From Williamsoniiplasma lucivorax ATCC 49196 (GTDB lineage Bacteria > Bacillota_I > Bacilli_A > Mycoplasmatales > Mycoplasmataceae): a DNA stretch of 56,778 bases. Positions 1 through 9,429 of this stretch are shown one piece after another. The stretch's first letter is position 1. Each line of letters begins with the position of its first letter. The notes below the pieces were generated by a model that was not told where the DNA came from, did not search any database, and was given only the letters and a program-made list of their open reading frames with translations. The stretch covers positions 1 through 56,778 of the forward strand of contig NZ_JADH01000008.1 of NCBI RefSeq assembly GCF_000518285.1, written 5' to 3'. A program made the position numbers and the translations under genes.

Positions 1-295
1 TGTGCCATTTCGATAGTTATTTTCATCTGTATTTCGGTTATATTTTTCATACCCTAAATGGGCATCCATTTCAGTATTTAAAGCCCTTTCAACAATTCTT
101 TTCGTTAGCTTTTTAAATAGCCCATCTTCATTAAAAATTTTTGAAAAATCTTTTTCATTTTCAAGTATTAGGTCTAGACCTTGTTCGAAAGAATCTTTTG
201 GTTGTTTTTTCATGTGTTATCTCCATTCTTCATTATTAACTTACTACAAAGTTAATCGTGTGTTTTGGAATTTACACAAAATTCTTTACAGACCC
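1..295 (-). mobile_element. IS256-family insertion sequence, partial (outer end plus 5' part of transposase)
   Basis: The element runs off the left edge of the window. The minus strand carries the first 71 codons of a transposase starting at 213, containing the stretch ALNTEMDAHLGYEK followed by NYRNG, typical of the N-terminal region of IS256/Mutator-type transposases. The outer terminal inverted repeat reads, from its tip inwards, GGGTCTGTAAAGAATTTTGT and ends at 295. The same end recurs at 56228-56256 and 56747-56778, and a decayed version lies at 42862-42899, so this is a multicopy element. No target duplication can be checked because the other end lies outside the window. Confidence 0.85.
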
Positions 296-358
296 AAGTA
301 GACACAAAAAAACTACAATTTTGTGTAATAAAAGACTTTAGAAAGGATGTTTTTTTTT

Positions 359-472
359 GTAGCCAAACTTCAATGAACTGGGTTAGGAATTCATAAGGAT
401 ATATCAGAATATGTAGAGTGATATAATTTTAACTAAAAAAAATCAAAATTGAAAAACGCCAGCTTCCACTAA
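359..472 (+). pseudogene. Possible C-terminal remnant of an IS3-type transposase
   Basis: With TGA as Trp, the plus strand from 359 is open for 25 codons and ends in ISEYVEWYNFN, then a TAA, then KKSKLKNASFH. The pattern EY.EWYN followed by basic residues and KNAS resembles the end of IS3-family orfB transposases (IxxYIxWYNxxRI...KLxxxSP). No upstream catalytic part is present and the frame carries a stop. It directly follows the IS256 end, so this looks like a graveyard of insertions. Assignment rests on a short motif. Confidence 0.35.
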
Positions 473-603
473 CGTTGTTAATTTATAAAATGTAAATTAT
501 TTTTCCATGTTTATAAATTTATGAGTCTTTTTTATATGTTAAAATACTTCTAGTTGTTCATCACAACTGAAAATTGATTTATAAAATTAATCATCATTAC
601 TTT

Positions 604-679
604 GTCTGATTAGCGCAATCGGTAGAGCAACTGACTCTTAATCAGTGGGTTGTGGGTTCGATTCCCACATCAGGCACCA
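604..679 (+). tRNA. tRNA-Lys (anticodon CTT)
   Basis: A full cloverleaf can be drawn. The acceptor GTCTGAT (604-610) pairs with ATCAGGC (669-675), followed by discriminator A and an encoded CCA (677-679). The anticodon stem ACTGA/TCAGT (630-634/642-646) encloses a loop with CTT at 637-639, reading AAG codons. The T arm is GTGGG-TTCGATT-CCCAC. A hairpin terminator follows 11 bp downstream. Confidence 0.95.
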
Positions 680-689
680 AATTGAATTT

Positions 690-709
690 AAACACCATTT
701 GGTGTTTTT
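690..709 (+). terminator. Intrinsic terminator after tRNA-Lys
   Basis: AAACACC (690-696) pairs with GGTGTTT (701-707) around a 4-nt loop, ending in a T run. Confidence 0.75.
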
Positions 710-737
710 CTTTTATAATATTAAAAAGAGGTAAACG

Positions 738-1577
738 ATGCAAAAAATAATTTATAACCCATTAACAATGATTATGTTGAATTTAGCACCCACAACGGCT
801 TTAATTGGGAATTGAACTGAGTGAAGTAATATTGAAGATGAAATCATCAAATTAGGTCTGCAAACTGATCAAGATTTAACGATTGTGAACATTGTTGAAG
901 ATGATCATTTAAAGGTGATTTGTGAACATGCCATTGATTTTCAAGCTCGGGAAAATCATCTGAAAAATGTCATTACTTTTATTATTCCGAAATGTACCCC
1001 CAAAGAGTTTTATAATTTTGAAAGTTTTAAATCAATGTTTCATTTCAAAAAAATTATTATTAATGCTGGGCATAAATTTTTGCAACCAATTAAAACAGTT
1101 ATGGGTGATGAGCAGATTCAAGTGGTAAATGCTTTAAAAAATGATGACAATCTCTTTTTTAAAGCCCAAAAAGCTTTAATTAATGGTGATTTAAAACTTT
1201 ATAAAACTTTAGCTGGGGCTAATTATAATTTTTCTGGGATTGTTGTCCATGGCCAACAAGTTGGGAGAATGATTAACTTTCCCACAGCTAATATGCAAAA
1301 AGGGGAATTACCATTTAAACAAGGGGTTTATTTAGCTAAAATTAACTTACCAAATGATGAAACAACATATTGAGGGATGGCTGATTATTGAAACCATCCA
1401 GTTAAAGGTTTAACTTTTGAAGTGCATATTTTTGATTTTGACCAAGATATTTATGGTTGAAATATTAAAATTGAACTCATTGAATTTGAGCGTGAAAATG
1501 TCAAAATCAATAATTTAGAAGAATTAAAAATCTTATTAACTTTAGATAAAAAAAATTTAATCAAAAAAATTAACTAG
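738..1577 (+). CDS. ribF: Riboflavin kinase / FAD synthetase family protein, adenylyltransferase half degenerate
   Basis: 279 aa, starting at ATG 738 behind AAAGAGG. The C-terminal half is a good riboflavin kinase domain: GIVVHGQQVGRMINFPTAN (about residues 167-185) contains the PTAN nucleotide/metal motif, and FEVHIFDFDQDIYG carries the glutamate normally acting as base. This enzyme phosphorylates riboflavin to FMN. The N-terminal half has family length but lacks the FAD-synthetase signatures: I see no GxFDGxHxGH and no ISSTxIR before the conserved GDL (GDLKLYKTL). It probably makes FMN only, or has a diverged FAD-synthetase site (inference). Three TGA codons are read as Trp in the conserved C-terminal part. 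nfo follows after 11 bp and is likely cotranscribed. Confidence 0.88.
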
Positions 1578-1588
1578 AAGGAAAATGA

Positions 1589-2476
1589 ATGATGAAAAAA
1601 TATCCCATAATTGGTGCTCATGTTTCAATGAATGCCCCGAATCAATATTTAATTGGATCGGTTGCTAGTGCTGTGCAAGATGGGGCAAATACTTTTATGA
1701 TTTATACTGGTCCACCACAAAGTTCGCATCGTAAACCAACAAATGCATTAAATATTGCACAAATGCATGTGCTGTTAAAAGAACACAATATTGATCCTCA
1801 GGATCTTGTTGTGCATGCTCCATACATTATTAATCTAGCTAACCCAGTGTCTGAAAGCACCTGAACTTTTAGTGTTGATTTTTTAAAAAAAGAAATGCAA
1901 AGATGTGATGAAATTGGCATTGAAATTTTAGTTTTACACCCTGGTGCTTTCACTAAAGGGACTAGTGAAGCTGGGTTAGCAAAATTAATTCAAGGTTTAA
2001 AATTAGTTTTTCAAGCTGACTTAAAAACCAAAATTGCTTTAGAAACAATGAGTGGTAAAGGGACTGAAGTGGGGATTAATTTTGATCAATTAGCTTATGT
2101 TTTAAAACAAGTTGGTGCAGAACAACGTTTAGGGATTTGTTTAGATACTTGCCATATGAATGATGCTGGTTATAATTTAAATCAATGGGATGACATCAAA
2201 GCAGAAATCCAAGCCAAAATTGGTTATGAAAAAGTTCTCGCTTTTCATTTAAATGATTCCAAAAATCCCATTGGTGCCCACAAAGACCGTCACGAGAACA
2301 TTGGTTATGGCACAATTGGTTTTGATAATTTAGTCAAAATTTTATGAGATGAGGATTTCAAAGAGATTCCGAAAATTTTAGAAACACCATATCTTGGTGA
2401 CCAATCACCATACAAAGCTGAAATTGCAGATTTATTAAATAAACAATGAAGTGATCCTTTCAAAAACAGCAAATAG
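1589..2476 (+). CDS. nfo: Endonuclease IV (AP endonuclease)
   Basis: 295 aa, normal for the family. It cleaves DNA 5' of abasic sites in base-excision repair using a trinuclear zinc centre. Zinc ligands are visible: H76 (VVHAPY), H117 (VLHPGA), E152 (ALETMSG), D186 and H189 (LDTCH), H220 (FHLNDS), D233 and H235 (HKDRHE), and the glutamate of LETPYLG near the C-terminus. The start at 1589 has AGAAGG 7 bp upstream; a second ATG follows at once (MMKKYP), so the start is uncertain by one codon. Internal TGA codons read as Trp. It probably forms an operon with ribF, 11 bp upstream. Confidence 0.96.
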
Positions 2477-2488
2477 TTTGCTGTTTTT
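2462..2488 (+). terminator. Intrinsic terminator overlapping the end of nfo
   Basis: AAAAACAGCAAA (2462-2473) pairs with TTTGCTGTTTTT (2477-2488). The loop is exactly the nfo stop codon TAG (2474-2476), so termination hairpin and stop codon are fused. A TATAAT box for the next operon follows at about 2495. Confidence 0.8.
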
Positions 2489-2525
2489 ATTTGGTATAAT
2501 TACATTTAGTAATCGAGGGTAAAAA

Positions 2526-2924
2526 ATGAAAAGAAATTTAAATAATAAAATTGAAATGTTAGCTAACTTCTTTTATCGTGCTTTACTTTTAAAATTAACT
2601 CCAGCCAAGATGAAACAAGAAGTTTTGGATGAAATCCAAATTGCTAGTGAAGAAACAGAAATTATTGAAGATGCCAATCAAATTATTGATCATTATCAAG
2701 AATTTAAAACCATTCTTGTGGGCATGTTAGCAACTAATTGAAAATGAGAACGCATCCCTGCTTTAATTCAAGCTTTATTAATTATTGGGGTTTATGCTAT
2801 TAAAATGACTGATGCTTCAAAAGCATTAGTGATTAATGAAATAGTCGTTTTAACCAAAACTTTAGAACCAGATTTTGAATTTGGTTTTGTCAATGCCATT
2901 TTAGATAAGATTAATAAAATTTAA
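2526..2924 (+). CDS. nusB: Transcription antitermination factor NusB
   Basis: 132 aa, all-helical and of normal NusB length. The C-terminal half shows the family pattern W..ERIPALIQALLIIGVYAI followed by LVINEIVVLTKTLEPDFEFGFVNAILDKI, matching the usual INEaveLak...fvNgvLd signature. NusB binds boxA RNA with NusE (S10) to prevent premature termination in rRNA transcription. The N-terminal half is weakly conserved, as usual in Mollicutes. It starts 49 bp after nfo behind GAGGG and is 8 bp from xseA, the common Firmicutes order nusB-xseA-xseB. Confidence 0.85.
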
Positions 2925-2932
2925 GGATAAAT

Positions 2933-4147
2933 ATGGAACAAAAAATTTATTCAGTAACAGAAGTTAATACATTTTTAAAGGAGTACATTGAAGCTCCTGA
3001 ATTTTTAAATAACCTTTATGTGACTGGGGAAATTTCTAACCTCACTTTTAATAAATCAGGTCACATTTACTTTTCTATTAAAGATGAAGGTGCCACATTA
3101 AAAGCAATGATTTGAAAAACAAATGCGGATAATCTTAAGCGTTGAAAACCCGCCAATGGGATGAAAGTCACAGTTAAAGGTAGATTTACTTTTTATGTGG
3201 CTGGGGGGAGTGTTAGTTTTGAAGTGCGCGATGTCCAATTAGAAGGTAAGGGTGAACTGCAAAAACTATATGATGAACGTTATCAATGGTTAGAAGACAA
3301 TGGTTGGTTTGATCCATCGCTAAAAAAACCAATCCCGATGTTTCCCACAAACATTGGGATTGTGACAGCTGATAGTGGAGCAGCAATTCATGATTTAATT
3401 ACAACGATTAAAAGAAGGTTTCCAATTGCTAATATTTATTTATTTCCAGCACAAGTACAAGGTGAACAAGCAAGATTTGATTTAGCTAAGAAAATTGTGC
3501 AAGCGAACGAATTTACTCAACCACTAGATGTTTTAGTAATTGGACGTGGGGGTGGCAGTTATGAGGATTTATGAGCTTTTAATGAAATTGAAGTTTTAAA
3601 AGCGATTCGTCATTCTTTAATTCCAGTTGTTTCAGCTGTTGGTCACCAACCAGATTACACTTTAAGTGATTATGTGGCTGATTTAAGAGCACCAACCCCA
3701 ACTAGTGCTGGAGAAATGGTTACTCCCAACATTTTGGAACTTAAAAGAAATCTGCAAAATTACTATTTAAATTACCAAGAAATCATTACTAAGAAAATTA
3801 CTGAACAAGAAAATTTAATCAAAAGAATTATTGGTCGCAATGCTTTAATTGTGAATAATATTTTGGATAAGAAAACTCTTGATTTAAGACAGTTTTATCA
3901 AACCACTAATCAATTAATTAAGCAAATTTTAGCTAATCAAACCCAACAACTAATGCATTTAAATGAACAACAAATGATTTTAGACCCATTAATTCCATTA
4001 CAACGTGGTTTTAGTTTAGTGAGTGAACAAAATGGTAAAATAATATCATCAACATCGAATTTAAAAATTGGTGATCCATTAACAATTAAAACTAAAGAGT
4101 TGCTCATTGAAGCAGCCATTACTAAGATTCAAAAGGAGAATAAATAA
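2933..4147 (+). CDS. xseA: Exodeoxyribonuclease VII large subunit
   Basis: 404 aa. The N-terminal OB-fold (YSVTEVNTFLKEYIE..., NLYVTGEISNLTF...GHIYFSIKDEGATLKAMIW) is followed by the catalytic domain with IGIVTADSGAAIHDLITTIKRRFP, VLVIGRGGGSYEDLW and VSAVGHQPDYTLSDYVADLRAPTPTSAGE in pieces, then a long coiled-coil region and a C-terminal LQRGFSLV motif. With XseB it degrades single-stranded DNA in both directions in mismatch and damage repair. It overlaps xseB by one base (TAATG), implying translational coupling. Several TGA codons are Trp. Confidence 0.96.
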
Positions 4148-4359
4148 TGAACCAAGAAAAAACATATAACCAATTAATTGAAGAAATTATGGGCGGTTTA
4201 AATAAATTATCTAATTCAGAAATTAATATGGATGAAGCAATTGCTTTATTTGAAGGCAATTTGCAAAAAATCAATGCAGCAAAAAAGGCATTAGAAGACT
4301 ACAAAGGTAAAGTTGTTAAAGTTTTAGCTGATAATAAAATTGCAGAATTTGAAGTTTAG
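4147..4359 (+). CDS. xseB: Exodeoxyribonuclease VII small subunit
   Basis: 70 aa, typical XseB length. It shows the family pattern YNQLIEEIMGGLNKL followed by MDEAIALFEGNLQKI, a short helical hairpin that packs on the XseA coiled coil. The ATG shares its A with the xseA stop codon. dinB follows 12 bp later behind AGGAGGG. Confidence 0.9.
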   Translation: MNQEKTYNQLIEEIMGGLNKLSNSEINMDEAIALFEGNLQKINAAKKALEDYKGKVVKVLADNKIAEFEV

Positions 4360-4371
4360 TAGGAGGGATTT

Positions 4372-5616
4372 ATGTCAAAAAAAGAAAAAGTAATCTTTCT
4401 TATTGATATGGATGCCTTTTTTGCTAGCGTGGCAGTTTTAAAAAACCCCGCATTTGCCCATAAACCACTCGTAATTGCCAACAATCATAACAAAGCAATC
4501 ATTAGTGCGGCGAGCTATGAAGCGCGAGCATATGGGATAAAAGCGGCAATGCCATTAAATATGGCTAAACAACTTTATAAGAATCTCATTGTCACACAAT
4601 TAGATTATCAATTTATCGAAACTATTTCTCAACGAATTTGGGAATTGGTTAAAACTAAATTTACTAATTTAGTTGAAGTGGTCTCAATTGATGAGGCTTA
4701 TGTTGATGTGACACAAATTTGAAAAAAATATGGGAGTGTCAAAAAATTAGCACTTCAAATTCAACAAACAATTAAAAGAGAACTTGATTTAAGTTGTTCA
4801 ATTGGGGTCAGTTATAATAAATTTTTAGCTAAAATGGCTAGTGACTTAGACAAACCTTACGGGGTAACAATTATGCGAGCTGAAGACATCCCAACAAAAC
4901 TTTGAAACTTACCCATTGGGCAAATGCATGGGGTTGGGGTCGCAACTGAAGAAATTTTAACCAATTATTTTCAAGTCACTAAAATTGGTGATTTAATTCA
5001 CATCAACCCACTTGAAATAGAAAAACAATTAGGTAAATATGGTTTAGTGTTAAGCAATCATGCTACTGGATTTGGAGCTGATGAAATTGATTTAAAAAGA
5101 AATCTTTCTAAATCAATTTCCAATGAGAGAACATTATATCAACCAACAAGTGATATTGAAGAAATTGAAGCGACAATTCGTCAATTAACGCATGCTATTA
5201 CAATTAAATTAAATGAAGAAAATCTCCAAGCCAAAACCATGGGTGTCATCTTAAAATACCGTTGGGAGAATGATCAAAAAGTGGCTTTTGATAAAAGAAT
5301 TCATTTAAAACATAAAAGAAAACAAACCACTTTAAGTTATTTAACTGATAATTACGAAACCATTTGTACCCACATTTTAGAATGTTTTGATAATTTATAT
5401 CAAAATGGAAAAAGTGTGGCTTTAATTGGGGTTTTTGTTAGTAATTTACATCCAAGTTATCATTATAAACAATTAGATTTAGAAGATTTACAAAATGAAT
5501 TTATTGCTCCACATCATCCCGAAGTTGATCAAGTGATTCAAGAAATCAATTTTAAATTAAAAAAGAAAAAAATGTTTTATGCTTCAAATTTAAAAAAAAG
5601 CAAAACTAATGACTAA
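4372..5616 (+). CDS. dinB: DNA polymerase IV (Y-family translesion polymerase)
   Basis: 414 aa. Catalytic carboxylates are in place: D12/D14 in FLIDMDAFFASV and D107/E108 in VSIDEAYVD. SYEARAYGIKAAMP and SCSIGVSYNKFLAKMASDLDKPYG are further Y-family motifs; a helix-hairpin-helix region (GVGVATEEIL) and little-finger domain follow. It copies past DNA lesions with low fidelity. It is the last gene of the nusB-xseAB-dinB run, giving a repair-themed operon. Its 3' end overlaps convergent coaE by 11 bp, so no terminator sits between them. I see no C-terminal beta-clamp peptide that I could name with certainty. Confidence 0.95.
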
Positions 5617-6175
5617 TTTTGCTCATGATTAAATCAATTTGTCGATATAAATCTTCTAAATTCTGATTGTTTTCAATTTGAAAATCTTTAGGACAATTAT
5701 TTAATAAAAAATCTTGGTATTTAATTAATTCCAGTGTGGTGTGGTCGTTAGCATCATCTCTCAGATTAATTCTTCGAACTAATTCTTTTTCATGAGCATA
5801 AATATAAATATATTTATCTAAAGGTAATTTTAAAACAGGTAAAATTGCTCCATCAATAATAATATTTTTTGTCGGTGAATTAATTAATTCACCAACTTTG
5901 GCTTTAATTTTTGGTCACATATATTGGGATAGTTTTTGATTTTCCAATGGTGAATTGAAAATAATTTCGCGCAGAATTTTACGATCAACATCCTTTTTTT
6001 CTGGATTATAAGCTTGGTTAAAATAAGTTTTGATAAATTCTTTACTGGCTTTTTGATGCATAATTTGCCGACTAATCTCATCTAAATCAATCACTTGATA
6101 ATGATATTTTTCCACAATATAATTAGTGGCTGTGGTTTTACCAGAACCAATAAATCCATAAATTCCGATAATCAT
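5606..6175 (-). CDS. coaE: Dephospho-CoA kinase
   Basis: 189 aa from ATG 6175; a GTG at 6187 would add four residues (MTIK). The P-loop GFIGSGKT lies at residues 7-14, followed by YQVIDLDEISRQIM, the usual aspartate-containing motif after Walker A, and the lid-like VRRINLRDD near the C-terminus. It phosphorylates dephospho-CoA, the last step of CoA synthesis. The ATG start lies one base after the upstream stop, with GGGTGA at a suitable distance. It is convergent with dinB and overlaps it by 11 bp. Confidence 0.9.
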
Positions 6176-6176
6176 T

Positions 6177-6455
6177 TTAATAGTCACCCATTAATTTTCA
6201 TTGACGTTCAACAGATACTTTAGTACAAGTTACAATTAAATTTGATTGTTTATTAATCACGAAAAACAACTGGGTATTACCAGCTGAAATATAAAGTTCT
6301 TTTTCAGTCTCAAATTGATTAGTTGAAAACTTGATTAGTTTGATGACTTCATCTTTAACTTTAAAATCTTCAACATCTTTCATGTTTAATCTTTGTTTCA
6401 CTCTTTGCATCCCGTGATAAGAAAAATTATAATCGTGTTTATAATAGTAACTCAT
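6177..6455 (-). CDS. Small hypothetical protein, 92 aa
   Basis: I do not recognise this family. The start MSYYYKHDYNFSYHG is rich in aromatics; the body is a predicted alpha/beta mix with VKDEVIKLIKF and YISAGNTQLFFVINKQSNLIVTC, suggesting a small beta-sheet protein. The frame passes a TGA after VERQ and ends ...WKLMGDY at TAA 6177-6179. A strong ribosome site (AAGGGGGAT) precedes the ATG. It is tightly coupled to coaE, and no signal peptide is visible, so it is presumably cytosolic. Confidence 0.7.
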
Positions 6456-6490
6456 TTTATCCCCCTTCTTATTTTAAACCTTTTTACTAA

Positions 6491-6545
6491 AAAACAACTC
6501 AAGATTATTCTTGAGAATATTTTTTTGCAAAATTTTAGTTGTTTT
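6491..6545 (-). terminator. Compound hairpin, probable terminator for the minus strand
   Basis: AGTTGTTTT (6537-6545) can pair with AAAACAACT (6491-6499), and an inner hairpin CTCAAG/CTTGAG lies at 6498-6515. On the minus strand it ends in a T-rich run. It separates the broken reading frame upstream from the small ORF-coaE pair. Confidence 0.5.
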
Positions 6546-6551
6546 ATTTAC

Positions 6552-6966
6552 TTAAAAACTCAATTTACTATTCGCAGTTTTTAAAGTATCCAATGTTTTA
6601 AGAGGAACAAAAGGATTTTCTTTAAATTCTTTTGCAAAATACAAAAGATGATTTGTTTTTTGCCAGATTCCATAATAATTAATCTTTTCATTATTTAAAT
6701 TCCCAATCTTGATCCTTAGTTTTTTTAATGTTAATACTTTGATTAACTTCAACAATATTGATTGAATCTGCTCAACCATCAATTTCAGGAAAATCTTTTT
6801 CATCCTTTAATTGCTTTTGAATGATTTCTTTTGTTTCTTTGGCAAAAAACATTTTTCATAATTCTGGATTAATTGCATTTAAAACAATAGATTCAATTTC
6901 AACTTCGATTTTAATTTTATTTTTGATCCATTGTTGTGTAATTTTAAAAGACACGATCTTTTTCAA
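6552..6966 (-). pseudogene. Frameshifted ORF fragment of unknown family
   Basis: The minus strand holds an open frame from about 6966 to a TAA at 6691-6693 (KIVSFKITQQWIKNK...GWADSINIVEVNQSINIKKTKDQDWEFK). The coding-like signal continues in another frame to 6552 (NEKINYYGIWQKTNHLLYFAKEFKENPF...TANSKLSF). The switch falls in an A-rich run at about 6693-6700. No convincing start codon or ribosome site was found, and a terminator lies immediately upstream. It looks like the broken 3' part of a gene; I cannot name the family. TGA-Trp codons in the first part support past coding. Confidence 0.4.
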
Positions 6967-6994
6967 AACAGTTTTGCAGTTGTTATTTCAAATT

Positions 6995-7020
6995 AAAAAA
7001 CCAGCATTTCAAATGCTGGC
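6995..7020 (-). terminator. Intrinsic terminator of the 7044-7676 lipoprotein gene
   Basis: On the minus strand CCAGCAT pairs with ATGCTGG around a short loop (7001-7019), followed by six T residues. Confidence 0.8.
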
Positions 7021-7043
7021 ATGATTTGTCCTTGTAGCAAGGT

Positions 7044-7676
7044 TTAAGCTTTTTCGAATTCCGCCATTGCTGTAATAATTTTTGCTTTCAATTGTGTCAA
7101 TTCTATATCAGTCACACCTTTTTTAGAACCAATTTTATCAGCCTCTATCAACACTGCGGCAAGTTTGTCCTTAACTTCTTGTGGTTTGTTTTTTCCTTGA
7201 GACAACATTTCCCCAGCTTTTCTACCTTGATCCATAAAATCTTTAAAAGTTTTAGTAGCTTCTTTAACTACAATGGTAAAAGTTTCAATAGTCTTTTTCT
7301 CAGGCAAAGGTTCTTGGGAAGTATTTTGTGATGTTGTTTGTTCTTTGGGTTGACCGACCAATTTTATATTGATAGTTCCTGCTTGTTTGGCATAAAAATG
7401 TATAAAATTTGTCTTGGGTTCACCAGGATCACCAGAATTTAATAATACATTAATTTTTTCATCAACTAATCCTGTTTTGCCTGACTCAACCACCTCTTCA
7501 ACAGTTATAGTTCCATAAGCGTATTTGCTTAAATCTTGATTAATTGTTTGCTGGATGTATTGTCAAACCACCCAATCTTTGTTTGCATTTGTGTCGCCTT
7601 TAGCACATGCAACTACTGTTGTAGCTGTAGTTGCAATCATTCCAATAGCACCTAGTAATGATAATATTTTTTTCAT
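7044..7676 (-). CDS. Lipoprotein, 210 aa
   Basis: The signal peptide MKKILSLLGAIGMIATTATTVVAC ends in a lipobox with Cys24, so the protein is predicted to be lipid-anchored outside the cell. The mature part has a region of QTTSQNTSQEPLPEKK linker and a C-terminal helical segment (FKDFMDQGRKAGEMLSQGKNKPQEVKDKLAAVL...) that may form a coiled coil. It has none of the A/B repeats of the other lipoproteins, but its promoter region is a near-identical inverted copy of that of the 18955 lipoprotein gene. Function unknown; a surface role is inferred. Confidence 0.85.
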
Positions 7677-7703
7677 TTTCTCTCTCTTTTACCTTTATAA
7701 TTC

Positions 7704-7747
7704 ATTATATATATGGTTATGAAATGGTTTCATAACAAAGAAGTAGG
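7704..7747 (-). promoter_or_regulatory. Lipoprotein promoter with conserved upstream element and palindrome
   Basis: The minus strand carries CCTACTTCTTTGTTA (7733-7747), a 23-bp spacer, then TATAAT (7704-7709). The spacer start forms a perfect palindrome, TTATGAAACCATTTCATAA, overlapping the end of the conserved element. The distance is too long for an ordinary -35 box, so the element may be an operator or activator site (inference). Confidence 0.6.
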
Positions 7748-7812
7748 TTCAACACTTTCTTGAGAAAAAAACATTATTTATTATTAAAATATCTACCTGC
7801 AAATTTATTAAA

Positions 7813-7839
7813 AAGCACACCAAATATTTTGGTGTGCTT
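7813..7839 (-). terminator. Intrinsic terminator after the 7888-9429 membrane protein gene
   Basis: A 12-bp perfect stem, AAGCACACCAAA/TTTGGTGTGCTT, with a 3-nt loop. It is part of the inverted block shared with 18791-18957. Confidence 0.85.
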
Positions 7840-7887
7840 AAGTGTTTTTTATTATATTTTGTATACTTAGAGAATTATATTCAAAGA

Positions 7888-9429
7888 TTATTCTTGAGTT
7901 GAATTTTTGTCTTTTTTATCTTTGCTGAATTTTTTATTTCATCAAGCTTTAATTTTCCATTGTCGAGGATTTTTATTTTTAGTGTTTGTTGGTTCATCAA
8001 AAAGTGATGGATCCATTTCATAAGTTTGTCCTTGACTCATTGCCATCATCACTTTTTGGTATTCAGTGTTAGCACGCATCATTTTATCACGATCAACTTT
8101 CGGGTTTAAAATTAAAATTGTTAACCCTGCAACCATTGAAAGAGAAATTAAGACCACACTCATAATTGCAAATATAGACTCAATATTCAAACTTTTTCCA
8201 TAATCACGAATAATTAAATTTCAAAGTTCATCAAAATGAGGTGTTACTGTGTTGTTTCAAACAGGTCCACCTTGTTTGTTCTCACCAGCATGAAAAATAT
8301 TATATTTTCCTAAAAGAATTTTAATATTACTTTCACTGACTAAATTAATCACTGAAAAGATTGACATTACAAAAAAGAAAATCATAAAGATAACTGGCAT
8401 AATGCTAATTCTATATTGTTCTCTTGTATTTCTTGGTTTTCTAAAAGCCATCATTCCGATATAAACAGCTGGTAAGATGAAGAATAAGAAATTAAAAATA
8501 CTTCTAAAGCCAACTTCATTTAATGGAATAAAATTATTAACCAACTGACCTTTATCAAAACTCTCTCATGCTCAAGCATTTAATATTTCATCTCATCCAG
8601 CTTTATCTGTGGGTAATGTGTCAAGACCTAAAAATTTTAATCAATATTCAGCTGGTAACTTAATTTTAATGGTCATTAAATAAATATTATTAATTACTAA
8701 TAATAAAGCCGTTAGAATTACAATGATCGCTAAGATTTTTTTAACCACTGGCATTCAATTAGGTTTAGCATTGTAAGGATAGAATCTAGCATCTTGCGTT
8801 GGATGCAATGGCATTTGTCCATAACCTTGCTGTTGCTGTTGACCACCAAAGCCACCAAAACCACCGAAAAATCCACCTTGACGACCACTATTTTGATTTG
8901 TATTTTGATTTTGATTTGTGTTTTGATTATTATTTGTAAACTCGTCTTGTTTATTTTTAGTAGCTTCTTCAGCTCTTTTATCAGCCTCTTCTTTAGCTTG
9001 GCGAGTTTTTTCTAAATCTTTATATTTAGCTTTAATATCATCATTCATCATTGCTGAATAAATAATGTCTTCTTCGGTAATTTTAATTACATCATCAATC
9101 AATTCATTACGACCAATTTCAAATTTTTTAATTGTATCTGATAAAAATGCAGAATATTCACCATAAATATCTTCAATATTCTTAGCAACCTTTTCAAATC
9201 TTTGTTTTGATTCGGTAATCTTAACAATTGCTTTGGCAAAAGTTGGGGCTCATTGATGGTCGTCTAGATTAGCATCAAAATCTTTTTCTAAAGTTAACAT
9301 GTTGTTAATTTGAGAAATAAATTGATTACGGAAATCACTTTTATCAACAATCTCAAATCGTAGTCTTTCATTTTTAATAATATTTAATGAAAGATAAACA
9401 AGACTCCTGTAAACTTTCTTAGCATCCAT
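7888..9429 (-). CDS. Multi-pass membrane protein with Gln/Asn/Gly-rich linker, unknown function
   Basis: 513 aa, rejoined across several TGA-Trp codons. The first 150 residues are a soluble helical domain (LEKDFDANLDDHQWAP..., charged RQAKEEADKRAEEATKN coiled coil). A low-complexity segment rich in N, Q and G follows (TNQNQNTNQN, then GGFFGGFGGFGGQQQQQGYG). The C-terminal half has about five hydrophobic segments, including KILAIIVILTALLLVI, FRSIFNFLFFILPAVYIGMM, MPVIFMIFFFVMSIFSVI and IESIFAIMSVVLISLSMVAG. I do not recognise the family. The start at 9429 has AGGAGGG and lies inside the end of holA (11-bp overlap), so the two are translationally coupled. Confidence 0.8.

Larger units (their letters stand above)
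7674..7841 (-). repeat. Inverted copy (left) of a roughly 170-bp terminator-promoter block
   Basis: Read on the minus strand, this block is about 90% identical by eye to 18791-18957 on the plus strand: the same AAGCACACC hairpin, the same TTTTAATAATAAAT region, the same GTGTTGAACCTACTTC segment, the same TATAAT box and nearly the same ribosome site up to the start codon. The copies are inverted and 11 kb apart. Confidence 0.9.
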
